Assembly: GCA_020736575.1 (NCBI GenBank)
Contig: JAGPYM010000025.1
Location: forward strand, 434,001 to 498,000
DNA length: 64,000 bases
Source of the DNA: Thelonectria olida
Lineage: Eukaryota; Ascomycota; Sordariomycetes; Hypocreales; Nectriaceae
Direction of reading: 5' to 3'
This document shows positions 33,571 to 45,100 of this stretch, one piece after another. A program made the translations under genes and the position numbers. The stretch's first letter is position 1. Every line of letters starts with the position of its first letter. Below the pieces are notes generated by a model. The model made no database searches, was not told where the DNA came from, and worked only from the letters and a program-made list of their open reading frames with translations.

Positions 33571-34728
33571 ATGTCTGCAGTTGTAAACATTGCTGTCGTC
33601 GGCCTTGGCCGCATGGTAAGTCCAGCAAGTTACCAACAACTCACGATCCCGTCTAACAGTTCAACAGGGCAAACGTCACGTCCGCACTCTGCTCTACCGA
33701 GTCCCTCACGCTCGAGTCGTAGCAGTGTGCAGTTCCACCCCTTCCGAGGTCCAATGGGCACAGGAGAACGCGGAATACAAGAACTTTGGCATCGCCGTCT
33801 ACGACAACTACGACGACATGCTGACCCATGCTGGCCTCCAGGCCGTTTGGGTATCGACCAGCACCGATGTCCACGCCAGCCAGTCCCTGTCTGCCATTGC
33901 CAAAGACCTTCACGTCCTGTGCGAGAAGCCTCTGAGCACCGACATGGCCGAGGTGCGAGCCCATTCCTTGACTGTCATGACGTTGCTAACTCCCGCAACC
34001 AGGCCCAGTCTGTGGTCGACGCCGCCGCCAAAAAGCCCAACCTCAAGGTCATGGCCGGCTTCTCGCGCCGCTTCGACGCATCCTACCGCGACGCCGCCCA
34101 GAAGATCCTGGGCGACAAGGCCATCGGCGAGCCCTTCATGGTCCGCTCCAACACGTGCGACCTCCTCGACGACACGGGCTTCTTCGTGCGCTACGCCGCG
34201 CGCAACGGCGGCATCTTTGTCGACTGCGCCATCCACGACATCGACCTCTCGCTGTGGTACCTCGGCAACCCCGTGCCCAAGGCGTGCTGGGCGGCTGGCA
34301 CGCTGCAGCACCACCCGGAGCTCGAGGAGCTGTCCGATGTGGACAATGCTGTTGGCGTTGTTGAGTTCTGGGGCGGCAAGATTGCTTACTTTTATTGCTC
34401 GCGCACGCAGGCTCACGGGCATGACGTGTGCACTGAGATCACGGGGAAGACGGGCAAGATCATGGTCAACGTGGTGCCCAAGGCGAACAACGTTGTCGTC
34501 TGTGACGGCCTGGGTATGCGCCACGAGGTGCAGCCCGAGTACTGGCAGCGGTTCGAGGATGCCTTTGCTGTCGAGGCGAACGAGTTTGTGGAGAGTGTGC
34601 TGAACGACAAGCCGGTTCCTCTGGGGATGGAGGGAGGGTTGTTGGTCATGAACATTGGCAGGGCCCTTCAGCATGCGCTTTTGACGGGAGAGGTTGTCAA
34701 GTTTGACGAGAAGGGCGAGAGACTTTGA
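33571..34728 (+). CDS. Gfo/Idh/MocA-family oxidoreductase (inositol 2-dehydrogenase-like)
   Basis: Three exons, 33571-33615, 33668-33952 and 34003-34728; 351 aa. The Rossmann motif VVGLGRMGKRH spans the first splice joint. Then come VSTSTDVHA, the family's CEKPL cofactor-binding motif, and in the C-terminal domain AGFSRRFDASYR and VDCAIHDIDLSLWYLG, where the D-x-x-x-H pair lies in the catalytic position of myo-inositol dehydrogenases. It should oxidise an inositol or related sugar alcohol using NAD(P), in the cytosol. The exact substrate is not fixed by sequence (inositol, scyllo-inositol or a sugar are all possible). No catabolic partners are adjacent. Confidence 0.88.
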   Translation: MSAVVNIAVVGLGRMVSPASYQQLTIPSNSSTGQTSRPHSALPSPSRSSRSSVQFHPFRGPMGTGERGIQELWHRRLRQLRRHADPCWPPGRLGIDQHRCPRQPVPVCHCQRPSRPVREASEHRHGRGASPFLDCHDVANSRNQAQSVVDAAAKKPNLKVMAGFSRRFDASYRDAAQKILGDKAIGEPFMVRSNTCDLLDDTGFFVRYAARNGGIFVDCAIHDIDLSLWYLGNPVPKACWAAGTLQHHPELEELSDVDNAVGVVEFWGGKIAYFYCSRTQAHGHDVCTEITGKTGKIMVNVVPKANNVVVCDGLGMRHEVQPEYWQRFEDAFAVEANEFVESVLNDKPVPLGMEGGLLVMNIGRALQHALLTGEVVKFDEKGERL

Positions 34729-35515
34729 GTTGGTTCTTGTGGTTGGTGTGTTCTGGGAGTAGAAGAGTGGAAGAAAGACATAGCTGTGTCGCAAAGGCGG
34801 ATGAGAAAGTAGAAAAATATAAAAACGGTCAATTTCCTGCCTTTCAAGCGATAATGAAGCTGTTGTCATTATTCCTCGTCCGCCCAGATCCAATATTCTC
34901 TCCCTCTTTCCAGCACTTGCATCCACCCATGATACCCCGATGCCTCTGAATTTTCCTACAACCTTGCCTGGTCCTTGAAAGAAACCACTCGAAGTTCAAC
35001 GCTCTCTCGTGGAGGGCCCGACGCGTTCGGATTGTAGAATGTGGTGCGAAAGCTGCCTGCCAGACCGATGAAAGGACGCAAATAGTTGATTTCATCTCGA
35101 GCGAGATAGGAAATGCAAAATTCTACGTCTTTTCGCTTGGCCTCGCATGTTGCCGTTATTAAACGGCGCCAGAAATCCATGGATAATTTGAAGCTCTTCT
35201 CTTCTGCTGATCAGCGGGTTGACCTTGGCTAGATGACGTGGCTATTAAACGCCAATGATCAAGATCTGTACCAGTGTGCTACGATTGGTAGTACCCGCGC
35301 ACAAATCACATCCTTCCTCTATGGCTGCTCGCACTTGGCTTCCAAGCCGTTGAGGGGTGCAGGTTTGAGTCGTTCCCTGGGCTCAACAGGTATCAGCTGC
35401 TGTTTGGTCCATCTTCACAACGTCGCTTTGTATAAGGTCATAACTATAGTAGGTAACAAATCACACAATCAACAAGGCTGAGCCGAAAGTCTGGTCCTGG
35501 ATGCGCTATACAGAA
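34729..35515. other. Intergenic, between convergent genes
   Basis: About 790 bases between two stop codons facing each other; 3' UTRs expected, no other feature recognised. Confidence 0.55.
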
Positions 35516-36261
35516 TCACTTGAGCAGCCTGCGAGCCGCCGTCTCGGACCAGATACGAGCATACCACTGGTGAAGCTCTTCCATCCAGGGAGGCATAGGG
35601 CCCTTGTTTCCCGCAACTTTGCCCTCGCTGTGATACAGGCAGCTCTTCAGCCGCAGCTCAACCTCGCCGTGGTCCTTGTCGATGCTGGTGCTGATGACAA
35701 AGAGACCGTCGGAGCCTCGAAGGCCCTGGTTGCGCGGTGAGTCGCCGCACCGGACGGTGATGGCATCGCGCGTCTTTTCGACAATCTCAAAGTGGTCAGT
35801 GAACTTGGTGCCCTTATCGTAGGTGCTCTCAGAAAGCTGCTCGGTGGTCCAAAGCTGGTCTTCCGTCTCGGGACCTCTCCACTTCCACTCAAGGTACTTT
35901 TGCTGGACAGCGAATCCTGAAGCGAGTGTCAGTTAATTGCAGCAATTTTTAAGAGGAATTAAAAGAAATTAGACAAGGGAGACTCACCAACGCCGCTCCA
36001 CACGCCGCGGCAGAACTCGACAGTCAGATCGCCATTGTTTTGCAACAGCTCGGGGCGGATCTTGTCAATTGGGATGCGCCGGATGCACACGTCCTGGGTG
36101 GCGGGGTTGCGGCTGGGATTGTGCCTCTTGTAGACGCTGGAGGACCAGATGGCGTCGTTTGGCGGCAGAGGAGAGATGACGGGGTTCTTTGCGGCGAGAT
36201 AAGCGGCGGCCGTCGACGTGCCGAGGAGAGAGGCGAAGATGGTTTTGCGGATGATGCCCAT
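35516..36261 (-). CDS. Conserved fungal protein of unknown function, N-terminal membrane anchor
   Basis: Two exons, 36261-35988 and 35916-35516, 71-bp intron; 224 aa. The start MGIIRKTIFASLLGTSTAAAYLAA reads as an uncleaved signal or mitochondrial-type anchor. The rest is soluble, with an acidic/aromatic core: PPNDAIWSSSVYKRHNP, LTVEFCRGVWSG, WRGPETEDQLWT, ITVRCGDSPRNQGLRGSDGLF and a C-terminal WMEELHQWYARIWSETAARR. I recognise the pattern as a conserved but unnamed fungal family and can give no function. The spliced frame is clean, the intron has good ends, and codon use is like its neighbours, so it is a real gene. Confidence 0.75.
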
Positions 36262-36801
36262 GGCGACGGTCCTCACGGGATGGGACTGAGGGATGAGCGA
36301 ATTGGGTGAAAGACGGCGATATCTGGTGGTGAGATGTTTTCAATGGTCATGAACAAGGACGCGCATCAGGCCAGCCTCCATTCGACCTCTCATTAGCCCC
36401 GGAAAAGTCCCCGACATGTTCCAGATGCGGGATAAAAGTTGACCCATCGCGGGGGTTGGGGATTCCATAAATTAACGCATTTGCGTGCGACAGGGATGCA
36501 ATCGTTCATTCATTAATATTGTTTATGCAAGCCTGACATGTGTGGCTTGCTTATTATGATTTCTCGCGGTATTATGGAGGCCGCTTTGGCTCGCGCAGGA
36601 AAATAGGTCGTGACGCTGGAGTAAAGTGCCTGTGGTGCCTAACTGTCTGCCTGCAGCGTCCAATTGAGCCTGCACTCTCATAATGAGGCGAGCCAAAGTG
36701 CATGAAAACGCGAATGGACAAGCCCATGCACCGATCCTATTGGAGTATTCGACAACCAGTGTCAACGTTGGCCGCTCGCTGCTAACCATTTCGGTAAAGA
36801 C
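36262..36801. other. Intergenic region
   Basis: About 540 bases between the unnamed gene and the membrane-protein pseudogene. No exon or repeat recognised. Confidence 0.45.
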
Positions 36802-37215
36802 ATGCATTCACAGCCTCAGCCACTTGAACATTGCCTCACCGGGCGAAAGAGTACAAAACTGGCCGAGTCCCAAATCTCCCTTACTATTATTATCGTCTTC
36901 CTTGCAATCTCCTTTTATAATGTTACCGAACTCAACTGCATCATCTGGGGAACATTTCGACGTTATACCGGACTGTACTTTTGGACCTTCCTTATAGCCA
37001 CTTGGGGCATCCCCTTATACTATGTGGGTTTCCTTATTAAGTACTTTAGGTCCCCATCACTTGGTTACCTCTCTTGCATATTAATTGTAATCGGCTGAGT
37101 GTGCATAGTTAGCGGCCAGTTAATAGTGCTTTAGTTTAGGCTGCATTTAATTTTATAGAACTGAAGCTATCTTAAGCTAGTCTTATAAATTCTTATTTAA
37201 AAATATATTTAAATA
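36802..37215 (+). pseudogene. RIP-mutated copy of the DUF7703-type membrane protein gene
   Basis: The first 99 codons still read well (ISLTIIIVFLAISFYNVTELN, then LYFWTFLIATWGIPLYYVGFLIK) and match the intact gene at 25380 segment by segment. From 37096 homology goes on but stops accumulate: the intact VGWVMMVTGQSLVLYSRLHLIL aligns with a stretch carrying TGA for the first Trp, TTA for Ser, TAG for Tyr, then an intact RLHLIL followed by TAG for Trp. TGG to TGA/TAG and TCN to TTA are C-to-T/G-to-A transitions, as RIP produces. Past about 37215 the sequence dissolves into very AT-rich DNA. The N-terminal half is oddly well preserved. Confidence 0.8.
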
Positions 37216-37500
37216 AAAATAATTAGTTTAAATTAACTTTTACTTATTATATAAAAGCTTTTTATAATTATATTAAATTATTTTATTACTTATTTAAAAA
37301 AGTATTATTAATAAAATATAAAAAAGCGAATTAAAAAAAAGGGAGAAAATTAAAATAATAATAATTAAAAAATGTTTTCCCTATTTAAATAACTATTTAA
37401 CTAGTAGTTATATATATTATTCTAATAATAATTCTAATTATTATATTTCTATTTTAATTTTTAACTTATATTTTTTAGCTTTAATAGTACTACTTACTTA
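37135..37500. other. AT-rich, probably RIP-decayed block
   Basis: About 370 bases of almost pure A/T (TTTAAATA, ATTATTATATT words), sharply different from the roughly 50% GC around it, and continuous with the stop-ridden end of the membrane-protein pseudogene. It looks like the end product of RIP on a duplicated or transposon sequence. Confidence 0.7.
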
Positions 37501-39614
37501 AAATTGCATAACTAGATATGCTAGCTCCCCTTAAGCATTAACTGTAGGCTCTATTAGCATAGGCCACCTTGGGAGAGACAGATGCGCATTTTTCCTTAAG
37601 TTTCGTGGGACTTACTACCAACCCCCAAGCCAAAGCCGCGAATCTGCATCCACATTGCCATTAAAAGTAGCAAGAGGATACTTCTTGCTTGGTGAAGGAG
37701 TGGATGAATATTAATAAAGAGGTAGCTCAAAACGTAAGGGGTAGTGAAAGTATGGCATCTGTTTAAAGGTATGAAGAAGCAAAGAGCGATTCGGTTGTCG
37801 ACCCCAGATGAATGGGAGCTTGATGGTTATGGGGCTGGCACTCTGCTTCGCTCCCGTGGCCGTTGCAGTTGCGCGCCTCTAGCTCAGGCGGAATCGAATT
37901 TCTGTTCACCTAAACATGGCCGTTGACACAAAAGTCTTTGGGAGACTACCAGAGGAGCGGAGATCCGGGGACCCACCGCACGCAGGGTCTTGACTCGTAA
38001 GTGTCTATACTTTGCCTTCAAGCCTTGGTTGCCGAAAGCCTAGAAGCGCCGCTGCGTCTAGGCCTTGGGTCAAGTGTCGGGGAGGCTGTTGTTGTGCATC
38101 CGCTTTCGAAAGTCAAAGAACATGGGGTGGACTGCGGTCTCAGAAGCCACCAATGAGCCAGTCAGTTAACGCTGACTCGCTTCCCAGGCAGACAATGCCA
38201 AGGTACATATTATAAATGAAGAAAGACTATCTGTAGTTACTTGAGCCAAAAAGGATGTCAATTTCGACTTGAAACCTTAAAACGAACAAGAGAGACGCGC
38301 CAGCAAGAGCCTTAAAACGCGTGGGTTTAACATATGGGGGATCTCGGTCTCTCTCTCCGGGGGCGCTCCAGTGACCGTTAACCCAGAAGCGGCCCGCCAT
38401 TGGCTTTGACGATTCTTTATTAGTGCGTTACTAGAAGAAGTAAGACGCCGATGTGGAAGCAATACGTGTGAAGGCTTGGAATGAGCCGTGCCTCGGATCT
38501 CTGGACTTTCCTCGCGTACCTTGATAGAGTTAACATGCTACTTCTTGATTAAGCCCCTGAAGATCCGCAATGTGAATTGGGGCCGTCAACTTCGTAGACA
38601 AGACGATCACACCCTCAAAGAACGGATGAGATGTGTCTACTCTGCATTGTTCAACGTCAACAATTCCTCCACCCAGAAGCCCCCTCATTAAAGTGCCAAT
38701 GCCCCCAAGCCATTTAACCCAGCCATCTCAGCATGGAGCTCCCATTTGCTCCCGCTCCCCTTTGGTGCACTCGGACTCGCACTATGTAGTGTATCCCAGC
38801 GTCGGTAGCGAATGACCAACGGACGTGACCTACACTGCCTATTTGTGGCGGAACCCGCCAACATGGCAACTAACATTTGCGAGGACCACAGCATTAAATG
38901 CATGATCAGCGACATTGTCGCTCCCCCGCCATTTTTGTGGACATTTGATCTTCTTTAGCGTTGACCTAACAAGCCCGAAACGGAGTGCCGGGAACAAACT
39001 CCACCCACACCGCTCACATGCTGCGTACATAACTTGGCCAGCTACTTAGCAACTGGCCCTTCCGTAATTTCGTGACAGCTGATGGCGGATGACGGCGTAT
39101 TACTGCTCTCTAGATCTGACATATGACAGTAATGTGCCGCCCAGAAATTGCCTCTGCTTGTCCTTGCCTATCCCTCCTCCCTTACTAAATGGTTAACTAC
39201 CTTGTGTATATCCTTCCCTTGGCCAGGTTGGCTCTCCGTATTATCACATGTCTATACCATCGGGCCCAGCGCCACACGTGGATGGTTGATGAACTAGCAC
39301 TAGCTTAAACCTTACTGTGATAAAGGCGAAGGCGAACATCAATTAAGCTTATAAACCCCAGCTTAAAGCCTTCCAATTTACGGATAGCCCTCTATCTAAT
39401 GAAACCTACACCGCACTAATTGCGCCTGGACTCGAATTCTGGGTCACAGCGTACGCCTTTACTTCTGGCTGCTATGGTCCTTGAGTTTTATTTATTGCCG
39501 TAGTCGTACCGTGGTCTCTTATCTCCACTGACCCCCCATAACGAAACCCCAGAATTGAGATCTGTTAGATTCGTCGAACTTTGCATCTTCGTTTAAAGAT
39601 CATCTACAATCATC
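37501..39614. other. Gene-free region
   Basis: About 2.1 kb of mixed composition with short reading frames on both strands (none over 75 codons). No gene or element recognised; it may be degenerate repeat DNA next to the AT-rich block. Confidence 0.5.
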
Positions 39615-40856
39615 ATGAGTTCTGCTGAACCTCCAGCCCCAGGCCCAGATGTGTCGAAAGGCACCGGTTTAGTCGCCCGAACCACTGTTCTGCAGGGTAT
39701 ATCTCTTACCCTCGTTGCAATCCGCATCTACAGCCGCGTCATTCCTATATTACGCCTTTGGTGGGATGACTACTTCATTATAGCAGCAATTGTAAGAACC
39801 AGTCAAATCCTTTTGTTCAGTCGCTGCCTAGTATTAAAACCCACCCCAGGTCTTCGCCACTGTAAATTGGATCCTGACGTGCATCAGCGTCAGCCATGGC
39901 CTTGGTAGACATAACTACTACCTCTCGCCGGACGAGAGAGTCCCGGCCGAAAAATTCCTCTTTATTAGTCAGCCCCCGTTCGCCTGGGCCCTCACATGCG
40001 CCAAGATTAGCATTGCCCTTTTGCTTATCCGCATTCAGCACAGCAACAGGTTGTGGGTGTTCTTCCTTTATGGTATGGTAATTATCCAAGTCCTTATTGG
40101 CATTACTATAAACACATTCCAACTCTTGCTGTGTAAGCCCCTTGCTGCCGTCTGGGATAAGACGATCCCGAACTATGTGTGTATACCGGGGGTGGTGCAG
40201 ACAAGTATCTATGTTACTGCAATATTAACGATCCTTACGGATGTGATTCTATCGCTACTGCCGTTAACATTTATTAGGCATGTTTGGAGGTCGGTGTGGG
40301 AGAGAATTGCTATTGTATTTATTATGGGTTTAGGGCTTGTTGCTAGCTGCGCTTCGATCTATAAGATGACTCTTATATATAACTATCATATTACTGGTGG
40401 GTCACTCGAACTTTTCGTGAAAAACACTAAATGCTGATGAAAGCTGCAGGCGACACGCTGTTTTGTATTGTAGGGTTATCTTTTTGGAGCATCTTAGAGA
40501 TACAATTAGCGTAAGTCTTGGCCTATATATGGAAACTTGGCTTGGTTAAGCACCTGGGACTTATTCTCGTCTATTTGTGCGAAAATAGCTAATATATACC
40601 ATATAGAATCATAGCCGCATGCATCCCTTGCTTAAAGCAACTCTTTGAGCGCACTCTAAATAGTCTTGGCCTCATTTTAACGAGGACCACCGAGTGCAAT
40701 CGACAAGGGTATGTCAACCACAAGGACTCATCGAAGACGCCGACCCAAGAGCTTTCAATAATCCAATCCGTTGAGCCTATTGGCCCAGCTCTAGCTTTTG
40801 ATAACGGTAGCCGGAGGACTAATGCAGAGACAGCCCGGTCGCAGGATTTAGGTTAG
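39615..40856 (+). CDS. Fungal rhodopsin-domain (PTH11/SAT4-like) membrane protein
   Basis: Four exons, 39615-39791, 39850-40396, 40450-40510 and 40607-40856; 344 aa with every joint in frame. Seven membrane segments can be traced, with the family marks LVAIRIYSR, LWWDDYFIIAAI after TM1-2, CAKISIALLLIRI in TM3, a cysteine pair (LLLCKPLAAVWD and PNYVCIPG), and ILTDVILSLLPL in TM5. This is the large ascomycete family related to PTH11, a surface receptor-like protein of rice blast, and to Sat4; most members have no known ligand. The N terminus is short and lacks the extracellular cysteine-rich (CFEM) domain of true PTH11. The C-terminal tail of about 80 residues is hydrophilic. Codon use is AT-richer than in neighbouring genes, fitting a faster-evolving region. 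Confidence 0.85.
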
Positions 40857-41009
40857 CAGCAAGATTAGGGCGTGAAGGTCTGAGCAATGTAAACTGTTGA
40901 GACTGTATGACTAAGGTAGTCCGATCTGCTGGTAGCTGGGATGTGGATACTATGTAGTGAGCTGTGCTCCTCACACAGATACTGAAGTTAGACCTTTAAT
41001 ATTTTCCCT
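40857..41009. other. Short intergenic stretch
   Basis: About 150 bases between the rhodopsin-like gene and the transposase-like fragment; nothing seen. Confidence 0.4.
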
Positions 41010-41440
41010 ATGTTTTTGCTTTACCAGCTGCAGGAGACAAGTCCTGGGATGAGTTCTACGCATTTTGGCACTCAATTGTGGTTTCCCTACGAAAAGACCT
41101 TTGAAGAGCGCCTGACCAAGTTTGAGCTCAAGTATAATAACAAACACCTCGAGTCAGTGGGATACATCAAGATGTACTGGCTCGAGCCGCACACAGAGAT
41201 GATTATCAAGGCATTTCTATCCCTATTGGCACCTAAAGCGAGATGTGTCTCAGCCACGGCCCGTGCTGGAACCACGGCGAGCTATAAGCCAGCTTACTTG
41301 GAGACCCATTCGACTAGTGACGAGCATCAGGCGCGAGCCATCCGGATTTGATAGTGTCGAGAGTGGAAGGAGAGCTCCTAGCATATGTAGCAGATGCCTA
41401 CAGTTGGCCATACCAGGACCTTAAAGAAATGCCCGCTGAG
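41010..41440 (+). pseudogene. Possible MULE transposase fragment
   Basis: A 113-codon frame (41010-41351) contains TFEERLTKFELKYNN, then a stretch with MYWLEPHTEMIIKAF, and the overlapping next frame at 41348 continues SRVEGELLAY. This order, a W-L-x-x-x-x-E-x-x-x-x-A-(F/W) segment followed by SRVEG, is the C-terminal part of the MULE transposase domain in fungal Mutator-like elements (typically YWLPYKE... TSRVEG). The pieces lie in different frames and no terminal inverted repeats were found. I regard it as a broken relic, with low confidence. Confidence 0.35.
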
Positions 41441-42185
41441 GTTCCAGGAGTTGCCCGCATAAGCAGTCAAGGTATCAGACCCTGTCCAACTCTTGGGCGT
41501 AACTTTAGAGCTAGACCCGGTTTCTGTTTCGAGTGGTGCACTGGGAAGCCCTTCGATGGCACGACATGCGCCTTTGTCTGATGTAATAGAGGAAGTCACT
41601 GTGCAATCCGACCGACGGTCACCCTCTGCGGTCTATATAGCACTTTCCTGCACACTTCCTGTATTGAATCTATATGTTGACCCTCGCTCCCTTTCTGTAT
41701 CAGACTGCCTTGATGGCACACCGTCCGGACCTGATAGCGAAGAACCTCCAGCTGTTGAGGTGCCTCTCTTGCGCGATCCCCCCTTGTAATCACCATCACA
41801 GTATGACTCCCTAGAAGCCATATACAAAAGATATATTGCCTCAAGAAGCATATGGTATGCGGCACAGCCGGCGGGCCAAGCCCGAGACTTTCTCGTTTTC
41901 TCTTGATCTGGGAATCCATACTCCCATCAATCTTAATCGAGGAGTCCGGAAAAATGACGCTTCATCCTGTAGAGATCGCCAAGGCCTATCAAATATATGC
42001 TCTTTCAGGCTAGATAATGCCGAAGCGTGGGTGTTACGGCCCACTCCCAAGTCCCTGGTGCACTTGTCGTGATAAAGCTCCTCCCGACAACTAGAGAAAT
42101 CGAGAGAGTGCAACAGTCTATTTTTCTTCTTCTTTTTTTTCTTCTTAGAAAAAACACTCACTCTGTACAACCTAATTTTCCCGGA
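41441..42185. other. Region upstream of the NACHT gene
   Basis: About 745 bases without a supported exon. A T/C-only tract of roughly 30 bases at 42118-42148 lies just before the NACHT gene and may be part of its promoter. Confidence 0.4.
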
Positions 42186-45100
42186 ATGTCAAGGTGAGAC
42201 CTTTGCGAGCGAGTGGTGGCTTGACGTGGCTACTAAGGCCTCTGGAAAGCAGGGATACGGATATCGCGACGCTATTTAGCAGGGCGAAACAAAAGTTTTG
42301 GGACTCTTTGCCCGACGAAGACAAGCGACGATTTCCAACATGTCAATCCGCCGAAGATCTGGTAGACTCTGTGCGAAGCCTCGACACCATGGTAGAGGGG
42401 CCTCGACGTCGCAAGGCTCTGATTCTGATTCGGAAGGTCCAGGTCTTTGGGGAGAGACTTGGCCAATATTTCAAGGTTGTGGATATCTTGTGCTCAACTC
42501 AACCTGAATGGGCAAATATTGTCTGGGGTGCTCTGCGGCTCGTACTGCAGGTATGTTACAAACTGGGACATGGCGAACACTGGTGAAATCCCAGCTTACC
42601 TCAGACTTAGCTAGCCAGTAACTTTGGCAGCTTCCTTGACAAACTCTGTGAGCGTCTCGAACAGCTTGGCGCATGCATGCCACGATTCGAGGAAGTATTC
42701 ACTTCATTGAAGCTGAGCGCCCAGCAATTCACGTCGAGACTACCAGACGCTTTAGTGAATTTCTACCACTGTATCCTTGACTTTTGCTACGAGGTCACGA
42801 GGATATTCATACGCAAGGATGGCAGTAAGTGAACTAAACAGCGACCTCGTTCAGGCCTAATGATCTGCAGGCACAAAGAGAGCCGCCGTTTACCTCGCTT
42901 CTATGCTATTGCAGCCGTTCGATAATCGCTTCCAAGATATCCTCAGAAGGATGAAAGCCTGCCAAGAAATTGTCAAGGAGGAACTTGACTTGGCCTTGGC
43001 ATCTTCAGCCCAAAGCAAAGCCAGTGAGACTCTAGAGAAGATATCCAATCAGCAGGAGGCGCTTGGAAGGCTCTATGACGGGCTCGTGGAACTCAAATCC
43101 ACGTTTACTGAAGCTGAGAATGGTAACACCACTCGAGACTCCAACAGTCATCCCGCTGATCACGGAGAACAGAGCGATTTTGCGAGCGTGTGGTTAGATG
43201 GATTTCACCCCCCTCCTACAAATCCGCGTTCGAAAAAGCGAAAAGGTCCCGAGAAAGCGGGACTGCTCGGTGGATTTTCGATGAACCATCGTTCAAGGGA
43301 TGGAGTGAGGCAGATATATCCGGGACGCCTGCCAAAGATTGCCTACGGCGTCGGAGCCAGATCATTTGGATTAAGGGTTGAGTGGGCTCACATACCACAT
43401 CTTAGGATACAATCGCTGATTCTAGTTTCAGGTAACCCCGGCGCGGGAAAGACGATTCTTGCCGGCTCAACTGTCGAACTGCTCCAATCCACATGTCAAC
43501 CGAATGGCAGCAACGCCCAGACTGTTTGCTACTATTTCTTTGACCGGAATACATCTCAAAACAGCACGCGTTTTGATGCCTGGAGGGCCGTAGTTGCTCA
43601 ACTTTTCTTGCGCGGCCGTGGCCTCGAGCAGATTCGAGATATCTGTTCACTAGCACTCTCAGAGAACCTGGACTGCACCTCGGAGCAAGAATTTCTTGAC
43701 GTTCTTCGATTGTTGGTCGATGTGCTTCCAAGGGTATTCCTTGTTATGGACGGAATCGATGAGTGTCCAGAGGCAGCACAACTGTTGGACGACATTTGCT
43801 GGCTTTGTGAGGCCCCAAACCTTAGGGTCGCACTTTTCAGTCGGCCCAATGTCGTTCCTATTCACCGGCCATTCCTCGTGATGCCAATCCCTATGAGCAA
43901 GGCGGCTGTAGGGAAGGATATATCACGTTTCCTACATCGCGAACTGGGCTTGCTTGTGGAATCTAGGTACCTGCCACCACATGCCGAGTCTCAACTCGAT
44001 TCCCTGGTGAATCACCTCGTTTGCCGATCCGACGGCATGTTTCTTTGGGCGCGACTCATGATGACATACTTGTCGTCTCCAGCTCTAACGCCAGCCCAGA
44101 GGCGGGAGTTTCTCTGGCAAAGAACCCCAGACGGCATCGATGACCTTTATTTCAAGATATTCGACTTGATCAGGAATCAAGACAAGCCCTGCCAGCAACT
44201 TGCTCGCAAAGTTTTTCTTTGGTGTATCCATGGATTCAGCGAGCTCACCACCAGCCAGTTACAGGAACTCATCTCAGAACGAAGCCAGAGCACAGATGAC
44301 CAGCTGGTTGATATAGAGCACGCCGTCGTCATGTCCTGTGGTGGATTGGTTGAGAAACACTCTGACAACACTGTTCATTTCATCCATCTCACAGTCAAGG
44401 ACTTTATGGTTTCGAACATTCTCGTTTCACCGGCCGGGGTAACGTTTACTCCATCAGAATGTGAAGCAGCCTGCGAGATTACAAATATTTGCATCAGGTA
44501 CCTCCTTTTTTCTTTGCCGCTTCAACCTCTTTCTGGGAACATTGCAGATCGCGCGACTATTGACAACGTGGATGCAAGACATCCATTCCTCTCCCATGCA
44601 GCATTGAATTGGCCTTTTTATTTGACAAATTCATTTTCGATGGCTTGCGACAGACGAGTCTCAATACTTGGAACTAGCTATGAGGAATGCCTTAGGACAC
44701 TGCAGATCTTTTTGGGTAAGAAGCTAAACATCATGAATGGCTTGAAGCGGTATATACTTTGTGGTCATCGCAACATATGGACATCTCGGGCCCAATGAGG
44801 CCCCGTATCTCTGCTATAACAGCTGCCTGCACGGCACTTGATGCATCACCCATTTTATTATCGACTCCCTCGTTGGACGCCAAGGCTCTCCGAAGCGATC
44901 TAGGCGACTTTGCTCGAGACCTTTCGGACCTCGATAGGCAGTGGCAGAGCACATTGTGCGAGCGGCCGCAGGAGATATGGAATGATGTCACCTTGTTTAC
45001 CTCAAGCCGGTTCTTGCAACACACGGCGGCAGCGAGCTGCACCCGACTTGACGCAACGAGGACAGCATCAAGGGAGAAAAGAGACGCCAGATTTGTGCAA

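Noticed and set aside
33910..34926. 338-codon open frame antisense to the Gfo/Idh/MocA gene
   Set aside because: Covers the conserved dehydrogenase in the opposite direction and has no recognisable domain.
13536..44729. Programmed ribosomal frameshifting as explanation for the broken frames
   Set aside because: No conserved slippery heptamer plus structure is apparent, the breaks are in unrelated genes at plain G/C runs, and fungal nuclear genes rarely use it.
42903..44798. Reading the NACHT gene as one uninterrupted 631-codon exon
   Set aside because: The middle part (43208-43431) is non-homologous in that frame, while the alternative frame plus an intron gives the family sequence and an intact Walker A.
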